Shown: in pieces, positions 56,360 to 64,000 of the stretch
How positions within the stretch are numbered: the stretch's first letter is position 1
Layout: each line of letters begins with the position of its first letter
NCBI RefSeq assembly: GCF_020179475.1
Contig: NZ_JAILXZ010000001.1
Span: 1,054,001-1,118,000, forward strand
Reading direction: 5' to 3'
DNA from: Novosphingobium huizhouense
GTDB taxonomy: Bacteria > Pseudomonadota > Alphaproteobacteria > Sphingomonadales > Sphingomonadaceae
Length of the DNA: 64,000 nt
The notes under the pieces: model-generated
The model's input: the letters and a program-made list of their open reading frames with translations, nothing else
The model's database searches: none
What the model was told of the DNA's origin: nothing
Position numbers and translations under genes: made by a program

Positions 56360-56583
56360 CCTACGTCCTCATCCCGCTCCTGCTCATCTTCATGGGTCTT
56401 GCCGTCTATTCGCTGGTGCGGGGGATCGTCGCGTTCCTCAACACCACGCGCGAAGGGCTCGAGCGCGGGGACGAAGGCATCAAGGAGATGCAGGTCCTGC
56501 AGAACAAGATGATGTTCAACCGCATCAAGTACCAGGGCCTCGCGGTCGCGGTCGTCGCCATCCTGCTGGCAGTGGCGCGCTGA
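56356..56583 (+). CDS. HIG1-domain twin-transmembrane protein
   Basis: This 75-aa protein has two helices (VLIPLLLIFMGLAVYSLV; GLAVAVVAILLAVAR) joined by a charged loop, with NKMMFNRIKYQGLAVAVVAI as the HIG1 signature. HIG1 proteins associate with respiratory complexes in mitochondria and alphaproteobacteria, so a role in cytochrome oxidase assembly or stability is likely but unproven here. It is translationally coupled to gluQ through ATGA. Confidence 0.82.
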   Translation: MTYVLIPLLLIFMGLAVYSLVRGIVAFLNTTREGLERGDEGIKEMQVLQNKMMFNRIKYQGLAVAVVAILLAVAR

Positions 56584-56608
56584 TCCGAACGGCGCTAGGC
56601 GCTGCTGC

Positions 56609-57172
56609 ATGGTAAAGCTGAACAAGATCTACACCCGCACCGGCGATGACGGCACGACCGGCCTCGTCGACGGCTCGCGCCGCGCCAAGTGCGATGCACG
56701 GATGCAGGCGATCGGCGAGGTCGACGAACTCAACAGCGCGATCGGCCTGGCTGCGGTTGCGACCGATGACGCCACCACGCGCGACTTGCGCCGCATCCAG
56801 AACGACCTGTTCGACCTTGGCGCCGACCTCGCCACGCCCGGAGAGGATTTCACGCCCTCCGAGATGGTGCTGCGCATCGTGCAGGGCCAGGTCGATTGGC
56901 TCGAGCAGGCGATCGATGCTCTGAACGAGAACCTTCCCCCGCTCACCAGCTTCATCCTGCCGGGCGGCAGCGAAGCGGCGGCGCGAGTCCACCTCGCGCG
57001 CTCGATCGCGCGCCGCGCCGAGCGCGCCGGCGTGGCGCTGGCGCAGGCCGAGCCGGTCAACCCGGCGGCGCTGGGCTATCTCAACCGGCTTTCGGACTAC
57101 CTGTTCGTGCTCGCCCGCGCGATCAACGCCGGCAACGATCCGCTGTGGGTTCCGGGCGCCTCGCGCGGCTGA
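56609..57172 (+). CDS. Cob(I)yrinic acid a,c-diamide adenosyltransferase, PduO type
   Basis: This 187-aa enzyme transfers the adenosyl group from ATP to cob(I)alamin to make coenzyme B12. The PduO-type ATP motif lies at the N-terminus (KIYTRTGDDGTTGLVDG), followed by GEVDELNSAIGLA, SFILPGGSEAAARVHLARSI and ARRAERAG, and YLNRLSDYLFVLARAIN. The family is the trimeric ATR/MMAB group, not CobA/BtuR. Together with the neighbouring acyl-CoA dehydrogenase it fits acyl-CoA metabolism using a B12 mutase encoded elsewhere. Confidence 0.94.
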   Translation: MVKLNKIYTRTGDDGTTGLVDGSRRAKCDARMQAIGEVDELNSAIGLAAVATDDATTRDLRRIQNDLFDLGADLATPGEDFTPSEMVLRIVQGQVDWLEQAIDALNENLPPLTSFILPGGSEAAARVHLARSIARRAERAGVALAQAEPVNPAALGYLNRLSDYLFVLARAINAGNDPLWVPGASRG

Positions 57173-57231
57173 TTGTCATTCCCCGCCCGCAAAGCTAAGC
57201 CGCGCGCCGATCGAACGAAAGGACACGGGCG

Positions 57232-58101
57232 ATGCAGACGGTTGCGGTGATCGGCGCGGGGCAGATGGGCGCGGGCATCGCGCAAGTCGTGGCGCAGGCC
57301 GGGATCAGGGTGCTGCTCTCCGACGTCAGCCTCGAAGTGGCCGAAGGGGCCAAGGCGAAGATCACCAAGGGCCTGCTGAAGCTTGTCGAGAAGGGCAAGA
57401 TCGGCGAGGGCGAGGCGACCGACGCGCTCGCCAGAATCGCGCCGGTGGGCGACTATGCGCCGATGGCCGAAGCCGACCTGATCATCGAGGCGGCGACCGA
57501 GCGCGAGGAGATCAAGCACCGCATCTTCGACGCCGCGGGCAAGGTCCTGCGCGGCGATGCGATCATGGCCTCGAACACCAGCTCGATCCCGATCACGCGG
57601 ATGGCGGTGTCCTCGCCCGATCCGGCGCGGTTCATCGGCGTGCACTTCTTCAACCCGGTGCCGGTGATGAAGCTGGTCGAGGTGATTCCCGGCCTCGCCA
57701 CCTCGGCGGCGACGGTTGCGGCGGTGAAGGACTTCGTCGCGCGGCTCGGCAAGGAAGCGGTCCAGTCCGAGGACGAGGCGGGGTTCATCGTCAACCGCAT
57801 CCTGGTGCCGATGCTCAACGAGGCGTGCTTCGTGCTCGGCTCGGGCACCGCGAGCGTGGCCGACATCGACAAGGGCTGCCGGCTCGGGCTCAACCACCCG
57901 ATGGGTCCGCTCGAACTCGCCGACTTCATCGGGCTCGACACCTGCCTCGAGATCATGCGCGTGATCCACGCGAGCACCGGCGATTCGAAGTATCGCCCCG
58001 CGCCGCTCCTCGCCAAGTACGTCGAGGCGGGCTGGCTCGGGCGCAAGAGCGGCAGGGGCTTCTACGACTATTCGGGCGAAGCGCCGGTCCCGACCCGCTG
58101 A
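57232..58101 (+). CDS. 3-hydroxybutyryl-CoA dehydrogenase
   Basis: This 289-aa NAD(P)-dependent oxidoreductase interconverts 3-hydroxyacyl-CoA and acetoacyl-CoA. The Rossmann motif is VAVIGAGQMGAGIAQVVAQA. The catalytic region is SNTSSIPITRMA, then FIGVHFFNPVPVMKLVEVIP with the active-site His, and the C-terminal dimer part includes EAGFIVNRILVPMLNEA and LGLNHPMGPLELADFIGLDT. Length and motifs match Hbd/PaaH-type single-function enzymes used in fatty-acid, butanoate or PHB metabolism. It has AAAGGA upstream. Confidence 0.95.
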   Translation: MQTVAVIGAGQMGAGIAQVVAQAGIRVLLSDVSLEVAEGAKAKITKGLLKLVEKGKIGEGEATDALARIAPVGDYAPMAEADLIIEAATEREEIKHRIFDAAGKVLRGDAIMASNTSSIPITRMAVSSPDPARFIGVHFFNPVPVMKLVEVIPGLATSAATVAAVKDFVARLGKEAVQSEDEAGFIVNRILVPMLNEACFVLGSGTASVADIDKGCRLGLNHPMGPLELADFIGLDTCLEIMRVIHASTGDSKYRPAPLLAKYVEAGWLGRKSGRGFYDYSGEAPVPTR

Positions 58102-58151
58102 AGGGAACGGGCCTGCCGGCAGGGCGTAGTCTCCGCACGAAGGAGACACCG

Positions 58152-58523
58152 ATGTCCGGCAACAAACCGATCGACACCGCCAGCAACGACGCCGGCGAGA
58201 ATTTCGACGAGCGCGACCTCGCGCCCGAGGCGCACAACGCCGAGCAGGACGACGAGGACGCACAGGCCCAGACGCTCGCCGACGAGGCGATCGGCCGGGC
58301 CACCAGCGTGTTCGGCGAGGATGGCGAGACCGAGCGCGCCGGCGGCGGCCTCGGCGACGAGCCGGGCTCGGACACCCCCGACATCGTCGACCACATGAAG
58401 CAGATGGTCACCTCGGGCCGTATCGACATGGACGCCTATCGCGGCGAGCGCAGCGACGACGACGAGGAAGGCCTCTACGGCGAGCAGGGCATCGACGACG
58501 ACACGCCGCGCGCGCGCGACTAG
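58152..58523 (+). CDS. Acidic hypothetical protein, 123 aa
   Basis: Read from ATG 58152 behind AAGGAGA, this soluble protein is extremely rich in Asp and Glu (for example EQDDEDAQAQTLADEA, GERSDDDEEGLYGE). It has one possible ordered stretch (DTPDIVDHMKQMVTSGRIDM). No signal peptide or membrane segment is present. The family is not recognised; proteins of this composition are common, uncharacterised small proteins in sphingomonads. Confidence 0.75.
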   Translation: MSGNKPIDTASNDAGENFDERDLAPEAHNAEQDDEDAQAQTLADEAIGRATSVFGEDGETERAGGGLGDEPGSDTPDIVDHMKQMVTSGRIDMDAYRGERSDDDEEGLYGEQGIDDDTPRARD

Positions 58524-58533
58524 CGCGCGCCGG

Positions 58534-58875
58534 TCACTGCGGCGGCGGGGTCTGTCCGGGGCCTTGGCCGTAGGCCTGGCCGGCAGGCTGCGCCGACGCT
58601 CCGTCGGGCAGGTCGCCGACCTGCGCAGTGACGTCGCGGCCGTTCTCGTAGACCCGCACCTCGTAGCGCTTCTTGCCGTCCGCGTCGGGCTCGTCGGCGG
58701 GCGGCGCCGGATCTTCGGCGGCCCAGCGGGCGAAGCGCTCGTGAGGGTCCTCGGTGGGGCGCGGTGCGGGCGTCGGGTCCGGGGCGACCGCGCGCACGGC
58801 GACGCCGAACATCCCGGCGAGCAGCAGCAGGGCGACGATCGCCCCGAACAGTCGGTTGCGGAACAGGAAGTCCAT
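58534..58875 (-). CDS. Hypothetical membrane-anchored protein, 113 aa
   Basis: An N-terminal helix (LFGAIVALLLLAGMFGVAVRAV) is followed by a Pro-rich spacer and a periplasmic tail containing KKRYEVRVYENGRDVTAQV, then a Gly/Gln/Pro-rich end. The frame begins at ATG 58875 and ends 11 nt from the convergent acidic-protein gene. Function is unknown. Confidence 0.7.
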   Translation of the reverse strand: MDFLFRNRLFGAIVALLLLAGMFGVAVRAVAPDPTPAPRPTEDPHERFARWAAEDPAPPADEPDADGKKRYEVRVYENGRDVTAQVGDLPDGASAQPAGQAYGQGPGQTPPPQ

Positions 58876-59050
58876 CGCGCGTGGGTCCGTTTGCGGTTGG
58901 CCGGATATGGTCCGACTACGGATGCCGCATTAACATCCGGATAAAGCGATCGCGCCTTGCCATCGGGCGGGAACGCGGCGCAAGGGACCGGTCCTTCGGG
59001 GTTCGCCCATCCCCGCGCGACCCGTCCCGTCCTGTCGAGGAGCTTTGTCC

Positions 59051-59398
59051 TTGCCCACGATCCTGCTGTTGATCGTCTCCAACCTGTTCATGACCACGGC
59101 GTGGTACTGGCACCTCAAGGGCGGGGTGCAGGTCGCCGAGAGCCGGCCGCTGCTGGCGGTGATCCTGGTGAGCTGGGGCCTCGCTTTCGTCGAATATTGC
59201 TTCGCCGTGCCCGCCAACCGGCTCGGCTTCGCCGCCGGCTGGAGTCCGGGCCAGCTCAAGGTCGTGCAGGAAGCGATTGCGCTGGTCGTGTTCGGCGGCT
59301 TCATGGTGTTGGTGCTCGGCGAGCCGTTGCACTGGCGCCATCTTGCCGCGTTCGCCTGCCTGATGGGGGCGGTCGCCTTCCTCTTCGTCGGACGCTGA
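59051..59398 (+). CDS. DUF486-family membrane protein (DMT-like)
   Basis: This 115-aa protein has four helices. The family pattern is clear: ILLLIVSNLFMTTAWYWHLK, ILVSWGLAFVEYCFAVPANR, GQLKVVQEAIALVVFGGFMV and HLAAFACLMGAVAFLF. DUF486 proteins resemble half of a drug/metabolite transporter and probably dimerise. The start is non-standard: GAGGAG at 59037-59042 favours TTG 59051 over TTG 59045. Confidence 0.88.
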   Translation: MPTILLLIVSNLFMTTAWYWHLKGGVQVAESRPLLAVILVSWGLAFVEYCFAVPANRLGFAAGWSPGQLKVVQEAIALVVFGGFMVLVLGEPLHWRHLAAFACLMGAVAFLFVGR

Positions 59399-59427
59399 TC
59401 CTGGCGGGCGCGCCTGCGCTGCCGCGG

Positions 59428-59634
59428 TCAGCCCTCCTTGGGCGGGTCCTTGGCCCAGGGATTGACGTGGGCGTGCTCGGATGGCGCGTCGCTCGGCGTG
59501 TCCTCGGCGCGCGGCGTCATCCGCCAGGCCGTGAACAGGATCCCGATCGCCCACAGCAGGGCGCCCCAGCGGCTGCGAAAGATCATCCGGTAACCGAACA
59601 TGTCCCGCAGCCTAGCGCGAATCGGGTTAAGCAT
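59428..59634 (-). CDS. Small single-span membrane protein, 68 aa
   Basis: A basic N-terminus (LNPIRARLRDMFGYRMIFRS) leads to one helix (WGALLWAIGILFTAW) and a polar C-terminal tail with HVNPWAKDPPKEG. The start at ATG 59634 follows GGGGCAG; an ATG 12 codons further in is possible. It is convergent with the DUF486 gene. No family is recognised. Confidence 0.55.
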   Translation of the reverse strand: MLNPIRARLRDMFGYRMIFRSRWGALLWAIGILFTAWRMTPRAEDTPSDAPSEHAHVNPWAKDPPKEG

Positions 59635-59747
59635 TTGCTGCCCCGGCCGCCCAGGCCGCGGGCGCTGCGACAGGAACGCTAAGGAACTGTGCAGATGAGT
59701 CTTTTCCCGGAACAGACAGCCACCGCCGGGCATTGCAGGGGCCGCTC

Positions 59748-60245
59748 ATGCCGTCCCCGCCCCCACGCCCTGCGTCGCTCGCCCTGCTCGTCTTGCTCGT
59801 CCTCACCGCCGCGGCCTGGCCTTCCGCGCCCCGTCCTGCCGCGGCCTCGCCGGCAGAGGAGAACCCTGCGCAGGAGCGCGCGCGCTTCGCCGTGTGCGGG
59901 CCGGGCCCGCGCGTGACCTGCGTCGTCGATGGCGACACCTTCTGGCTGCGCCGCACCAAGATCCGCATCGCCGACATCAACGCGCCCGAGGTGGGCCATC
60001 CCGCGTGTGCCGACGAGGCGCGACTGGGCGCGGCGGCGACCCGGCGGCTCACCGAACTGCTCAATGCAGGGCCGTTCACGCTGACGATCGAAGGCTCGCG
60101 CGCCACCGACCGCTACGGCCGCGCGCTGCGGGTGGTGATGCGCGATGGCGAAAGCCTCGGCCTGGCGCTCGAACGCGAGGGCCTGGCAGAGCGCTGGAAG
60201 GGCCGGCGCGGCGACTGGTGCGCCGGCGCCGGTCAGCCCTCTTAA
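59748..60245 (+). CDS. Thermonuclease-like (SNase) exported protein
   Basis: This 165-aa protein has a signal peptide (LALLVLLVLTAAAWPSAPRP region) and a staphylococcal-nuclease domain: VTCVVDGDTFWLRRTKIRIA, DINAPEVGHPAC, GSRATDRYGRALRVVMRDG and ALEREGLAERW. The calcium-binding Asp of DGDTF and the downstream Asp/Glu of NAPE are present, and an arginine is found in RYGRAL. It is probably a periplasmic or secreted nuclease. The stop overlaps the convergent tetR stop by 3 nt. Confidence 0.87.
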   Translation: MPSPPPRPASLALLVLLVLTAAAWPSAPRPAAASPAEENPAQERARFAVCGPGPRVTCVVDGDTFWLRRTKIRIADINAPEVGHPACADEARLGAAATRRLTELLNAGPFTLTIEGSRATDRYGRALRVVMRDGESLGLALEREGLAERWKGRRGDWCAGAGQPS

Positions 60246-60877
60246 GCCGCGCGCAGGTCGGCCACGCCCTTGGCGCCGCGGTCGGCGGCGGACAGGCCGT
60301 CGAACACCGCATCGACGATCCGCGCCAGCTTTTCCTCGCTCAGCCGGTCCATTGCCATCGCCATGAAGCTGATCGCGCAATAGGGTGCGACCATCTGGTT
60401 GACGAGGCTGATCGTCTCGTCGACGCCGAGCCCGGCGAAGTAGCCTTCGCCCATCGCCTCGCCGATGATCATGCCGAGGTAGTGGTCGGCAAGGTCGACG
60501 TAGCTGCGGACCTGCTCGAAGTGCTCGTTGCCGATGTCGATGTAGCTCTGGAACGCGACCGGGTCGGCGAGGTAGTGGTTGCGCATCATGGTGAAGCGCC
60601 GGGCGAAGAACTCGTACATCTTGCGCCGCGCCGGCAGGTCGCTGGCGACGACCTCCTCCATTGCCGCAACCTTGGGGCGGAACCAGTATTCGGCCAGCGC
60701 CTCGAGCAGCGCGTCCTTGTCCTCGAAGTAGCGGTAGACGGTGGCGGGCGACATGCCGGCGCGGATCGCCAGTTCCTGCATCGTCAGCGCCGGGGAACCG
60801 CGCTCCTCCAGCAGCTTGGTCGCGATCTCGACCAGGCGTTCGCGGGTGGCCTCGATATCGGTCTGAGCGCGGTTCAT
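60242..60877 (-). CDS. TetR-family transcriptional regulator
   Basis: This 211-aa regulator is read from ATG 60877 behind CAGGACGC; an ATG at 60892 is an alternative. The helix-turn-helix is RERLVEIATKLLEERGSPAL, then TMQELAIRAGMSPATVYRYF. The C-terminal helical part includes AMDRLSEEKLARIVDAVFDG. It is divergent from the 5'-nucleotidase lipoprotein gene with about 150 nt between them, so that gene or itself may be the target. The ligand is unknown. Confidence 0.86.
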   Translation of the reverse strand: MNRAQTDIEATRERLVEIATKLLEERGSPALTMQELAIRAGMSPATVYRYFEDKDALLEALAEYWFRPKVAAMEEVVASDLPARRKMYEFFARRFTMMRNHYLADPVAFQSYIDIGNEHFEQVRSYVDLADHYLGMIIGEAMGEGYFAGLGVDETISLVNQMVAPYCAISFMAMAMDRLSEEKLARIVDAVFDGLSAADRGAKGVADLRAA

Positions 60878-61029
60878 CGCTGCGTCCTGCATTCCCGGGG
60901 AGTGGGCACTTTCACCGATTGTAGGGCGTGGCGCGGCGTGTTTCAATGAACAGCCATGCCTTCCAACCGTCACGCATCGCCGCTAGCGCGGTCATGCTCT
61001 TGCAATCGAACGGAAAAGCAGGTCTTTCC

Positions 61030-62826
61030 ATGACGTCTTCGCTTCGCGCCCGGCCCGGTCTTCGCACTCCGATGCTTGGCTCCCCGATCCTGGCCGCGCC
61101 CATGCTTGCCGCCCTGCTGCTGGCGGGTTGCGCCACGCCCGCGATGCGCGAGGCGGCGGCGCCAGTGGAGGTCGGGATCGTCGCGTTCAACGATTTCCAC
61201 GGCAACCTTGAGCCGCCGCGCCAGTCGGTGATCGCGCCCGACGGGAAGGGCGGGCAGGTCCAGGTGCCCGCCGGCGGCGCCGCGTGGTTCGCCTCGGCGC
61301 TCGATTCGATCCGCGGCAAGTACGCCAACCACCTGACCGTTTCGGCGGGCGACATGATCAGCGCCTCGCAGCTCGCCTCCTCGCTCTACCTCGACGAGCC
61401 GACGATCGGGGTGATGAACCGCCTCGGCGTCGACTTCAACGCGGTCGGCAACCACGAGTTCGACCGCGGGCGCGACGAACTGCTGCGGATGCAGAACGGC
61501 GGCTGCGCCAGGTTCACCGCCAAGGAGCCGTGCCAGCTCGAGAAGTTTGCCGGCGCCAGCTTCCGCTACCTTGCCGCCAGCACGCTGACCGAAAGCGGCA
61601 GTCCGCTGTTCCCCGCCACCGGACTTCGCAGCTTCGGCAGCGGCAAGCGCAAGGTCTCGGTCGGGGTGATCGGCCTGACGCTCAAGGGCACGCCCGATCT
61701 CGTCAGCCCGGCCGGCATCAAGGGCCTGACCTTCGCCGACGAGGCCGACACGATCAACGCCGCGGTGCCTGCGCTCAAGGCGCAAGGCGCCGATGCGGTG
61801 GTCGTGCTGATCCACCAGGGCGGCAAGACGCAAGGCGCGCCCGATCCCGACGGCTGCAACGATCTGGTCGGCGAAATCCGGCCGATCCTGTCGCGGCTCG
61901 ATCCGCGGGTGGACGTCGTCGTCTCGGGCCACACCCACTGGGACTACGTCTGCGACTGGAGCAAGCAGGATCCGGCGCATCCGGTGCTGCTGACGAGCGC
62001 CGGGCTCTACGGCAAGGAGATCACCGACATCCGGCTCGAGATCGACCCGGTCGCGCACAAGGTCGTCTCGAAGCGCGCGCACAACGTGATCGTCCAGTCG
62101 GTGCCCTATACTTCGGCCAAGGGGCCGCTCGGCAATAGCGACCTCGTCCCGCAGTTCGCCCCGCGCCCCGACATCGCGGCCTATGTCCAGCGCTACGTCG
62201 ATGCCTCGAAGGCCTATACCGCGCGCGCCGTGGGCAAGCTGTCGGGCCCCGCCACCAAGGGCGAAGGCGCCGAAGCCGGCGTGGGCGGGACGCTCGGCAA
62301 CATCATCGCCGATGCCCAGCGCGACGCGACCGCGGGCGCGGGCGCGCAGATTGCGTTCATGAACCCGTTCGGCATCCGCGCGCCGCTGGTCCCCGCCGCC
62401 GACGGCACGCTGACCTATGGCGACATCTACCTGACCCAGCCCTTCGGCAACCAGGTGGTGACCGAGACGCTGACCGGCGCGGAGATCAAGGCCGCGCTCG
62501 AGCAGGGCTTCGACGACAAGGGGCCGGAACAGGCGCTCGCCCCCTCATCGGGCTTTTCCTACGTCGTCGATCGCAGCAAGCCGGTCGGCAGCCGGATCGC
62601 GTCGATCAGCTTCATGGGCAGGCCGCTCGACATGGCCGCGCGCTACCGCGTGACGATCAACGGCTTCCTTGCGCTCGGCGGCGACGGCTTCGGGGTGTTC
62701 GCCGGCAAGCCCGACGCGGTGACCGGCCCGACCGACCTCGATACGCTCGAAAGCTGGCTGCGCGCCGCGCCTTCGCGCACCGTTCCGGCCGAGGCGCGGG
62801 TCACTTTCGCGGCGGCAGGGGGATGA
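61030..62826 (+). CDS. 5'-nucleotidase/2',3'-cyclic phosphodiesterase-like lipoprotein
   Basis: This 598-aa periplasmic metallophosphoesterase has a lipobox ALLLAGCATP giving a lipid-anchored N-terminus. Metal-binding motifs of the calcineurin-like domain are FNDFHGNL, SAGDMISAS, VGNHEFDRG, VLIHQGGKT and VSGHTHWDY. The C-terminal nucleotide-binding domain is marked by IAFMNPFGIRAPL and ITINGFLALGGDGF-like residues near the end. It would hydrolyse extracellular nucleotides for phosphate or nucleoside recovery. Upstream frames to 60928 are not needed. The 3' end overlaps the convergent DUF1295 gene by 26 nt. Confidence 0.92.
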   Translation: MTSSLRARPGLRTPMLGSPILAAPMLAALLLAGCATPAMREAAAPVEVGIVAFNDFHGNLEPPRQSVIAPDGKGGQVQVPAGGAAWFASALDSIRGKYANHLTVSAGDMISASQLASSLYLDEPTIGVMNRLGVDFNAVGNHEFDRGRDELLRMQNGGCARFTAKEPCQLEKFAGASFRYLAASTLTESGSPLFPATGLRSFGSGKRKVSVGVIGLTLKGTPDLVSPAGIKGLTFADEADTINAAVPALKAQGADAVVVLIHQGGKTQGAPDPDGCNDLVGEIRPILSRLDPRVDVVVSGHTHWDYVCDWSKQDPAHPVLLTSAGLYGKEITDIRLEIDPVAHKVVSKRAHNVIVQSVPYTSAKGPLGNSDLVPQFAPRPDIAAYVQRYVDASKAYTARAVGKLSGPATKGEGAEAGVGGTLGNIIADAQRDATAGAGAQIAFMNPFGIRAPLVPAADGTLTYGDIYLTQPFGNQVVTETLTGAEIKAALEQGFDDKGPEQALAPSSGFSYVVDRSKPVGSRIASISFMGRPLDMAARYRVTINGFLALGGDGFGVFAGKPDAVTGPTDLDTLESWLRAAPSRTVPAEARVTFAAAGG

Positions 62827-63592
62827 AGCCCGAGGTGCGGCGGACGTAGTCGGCATAGCCGGGGCGGCGCTTGGCCATGCCGCGCTCGAGCATCGGCTTG
62901 CCCGACCACTGGGTCAGCGTGAACGTCAGGAACACCGGCCCGATCAGCCCGGCAAGCGCCACCAGCCCGCCGGCGTCGGCGGACATCAGCCAGATGCCCC
63001 ACCACACGCAGGCGTCGCCGAAGTAGTTGGGGTGGCGGGTGTAGCGCCACAGCCCGGTGTCGAGCACCTTGCCCTGATTGGCCGGATCGGCGCGGAAGCG
63101 GGCGAGCTGCGCATCGCCGACGCTCTCGAACACGAAGCCGACCAGCCAGAGCAGCCCGCCCGCCACGACCAGCGGGCCGATCTGCGCCCCGCCCGGAGCG
63201 AGGATGCCGAACTGGGCGGGCAGGCACGTCGCGAACAGCAGCAGGCCCTGCATCGCGAACACCGTGGTCAGCGCCGCGAAGGCGAAGCGTCCTTCCGCCT
63301 TCGCCTTGCCGAGAATGCGCGCATAGCGCGGGTCCTCGCCGGTCGCGCGCCAGCGGCGGAACAGGTGGAGGCCGAGCCTTGCGCCCCAGATCGCCGTCGC
63401 CGCCGCGATCGGCAGCGCCCGCGCCGCAGCGCCCGACCCTGCCTGCGCCAGCGAAAGCAGCGCTAGCGCGGCCATGCCGCCCGCCCACACCGCATCGACG
63501 AAGCTGACGTCGCCGATCCGCACCGCCACGCGCCACAGCACCAGCATCGCGAGCGCCAGCGCGGCCGCGTTTACCAGCAGGGCATCGGTCAT
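62801..63592 (-). CDS. DUF1295 (steroid 5-alpha-reductase-like) membrane protein
   Basis: This 263-aa multi-pass protein begins at ATG 63592 overlapping the upstream gene's stop (ATGA-like). The family signature is GLWRYTRHPNYFGDACVWWG, preceded by FVFESVGDAQLARFRADPAN and followed by PMLERGMAKRRPGYADYVRR. These are NAD(P)H- or S-adenosyl-binding features shared with isoprenylcysteine methyltransferases and sterol/steroid reductases. The natural substrate in bacteria is unclear. It follows the acyltransferase gene on the same strand. Confidence 0.88.
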   Translation of the reverse strand: MTDALLVNAAALALAMLVLWRVAVRIGDVSFVDAVWAGGMAALALLSLAQAGSGAAARALPIAAATAIWGARLGLHLFRRWRATGEDPRYARILGKAKAEGRFAFAALTTVFAMQGLLLFATCLPAQFGILAPGGAQIGPLVVAGGLLWLVGFVFESVGDAQLARFRADPANQGKVLDTGLWRYTRHPNYFGDACVWWGIWLMSADAGGLVALAGLIGPVFLTFTLTQWSGKPMLERGMAKRRPGYADYVRRTSGFIPLPPRK

Positions 63593-64000
63593 GGCAGCAG
63601 CTCCTCGAAGTTGCGGATGCTTCGCTCGGGGTGCTTGGGTGTCACCGAGCGGTAGACTTGCGCGATCTGCCGCATGTCCGAGGCATAGTCGCCGGTGGGC
63701 ATGATCGTGGGGCCAAGACCGCCGGTCTTGGTGCCGTAGTCCATCAGCCCGACGACCATCGGCACCCCTGCGCCCAGCGCGATCTGGTAGAAGCCCGTGC
63801 GCCATTGCGTCACCGCGCTGCGCGTGCCCTCGGGCGCGATGGTCAGCACGAAGCGGTCGCGCCTGCCGAACTCCTCGATCATCGCCTGGACGACGTTGCG
63901 CCGGTGCTTGCGGTCGATCGCGATGCCGCCCATGTCGCGCATGAAGCGCCCCAGCGGCCAGCGGAACAGGCTGTCCTTGGCCATGAACCGCGTATCGAGG
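63589..64000 (-). CDS. 1-acyl-sn-glycerol-3-phosphate acyltransferase-like protein (PlsC), 5' part outside the window
   Basis: The visible C-terminal ~137 residues include FMAKDSLFRWPLGRFMRDMG, GIAIDRKHRRNV and IAPEGTRSAVTQWRTGFYQI. The E-G-T-R motif is the acyltransferase substrate-binding signature; the catalytic H-x-x-x-x-D motif would be in the missing part. The frame remains open to the last base, so the start lies beyond 64000. It would acylate lysophosphatidate or a similar lipid in phospholipid synthesis. It is coupled by overlap to the DUF1295 gene. Confidence 0.88.
   Translation of the reverse strand, partial: LDTRFMAKDSLFRWPLGRFMRDMGGIAIDRKHRRNVVQAMIEEFGRRDRFVLTIAPEGTRSAVTQWRTGFYQIALGAGVPMVVGLMDYGTKTGGLGPTIMPTGDYASDMRQIAQVYRSVTPKHPERSIRNFEELLP

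Overview
The window is GC-rich, gene-dense DNA from an alphaproteobacterium, most likely a sphingomonad (Novosphingobium/Sphingomonas type). That placement is inferred from three TonB-dependent receptors, the HIG1-type twin-membrane protein, the codon usage and short ATGA-type gene overlaps, not from a database match. No ribosomal RNA, CRISPR array or intact transposase was seen.

Region 1 (1-13031): the end of folK, an intact tRNA-Lys(UUU), then a probable tRNA-integrated genomic island. The last 29 nt of the tRNA recur, with one mismatch, at 13003-13031, and a truncated tyrosine-recombinase N-terminus lies just inside that repeat. The island carries a complete high-affinity K+ uptake and sensing operon (99-aa membrane protein, a 27-aa peptide, kdpF, A, B, C, D, E) and a TonB-dependent receptor preceded by a perfect inverted repeat. 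It also holds an amber-interrupted gene, a frameshifted gene and the recombinase stub, so it looks old and immobile.

Region 2 (13516-23835): a same-strand cluster that reads as sulfate-ester scavenging: 63-aa protein, TonB receptor, GPH-type MFS permease, TauD/AtsK-like 2-oxoglutarate dioxygenase, then (after a hairpin) secreted sulfatase, parvulin PPIase, HupE/UreJ-like metal permease and a DUF3604 exported protein. The suggested flow is uptake across both membranes, then oxidative or hydrolytic desulfation.

Region 3 (24101-29145): a sensor kinase whose N-terminus matches the plant ethylene-receptor copper/ethylene site, its single-domain response regulator, and a Fur-box-preceded iron module (PepSY protein, 69-aa membrane protein, siderophore receptor).

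Region 4 (29313-39543): a TetR regulator divergent from a tripartite RND efflux system with a tandem palindromic operator between them, then GST, a membrane protein, an aminotransferase and an Old Yellow Enzyme-type oxidoreductase ending at a strong bidirectional terminator.

Region 5 (39572-51494): a large autotransporter divergent from an ECF sigma factor plus membrane partner, an OmpR-type two-component pair, a GH18-like/NodB/GT2 tri-domain envelope polysaccharide protein and a glycosyltransferase-like protein.

Region 6 (51792-64000): mostly housekeeping genes: DODA-type dioxygenase, GNAT, thioesterase, guaA, gluQ, HIG1 protein, PduO-type cobalamin adenosyltransferase, 3-hydroxybutyryl-CoA dehydrogenase, small membrane and acidic proteins, DUF486, a thermonuclease-like protein, TetR, 5'-nucleotidase lipoprotein, DUF1295 protein and a partial PlsC acyltransferase. 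Several convergent neighbours overlap at their 3' ends.
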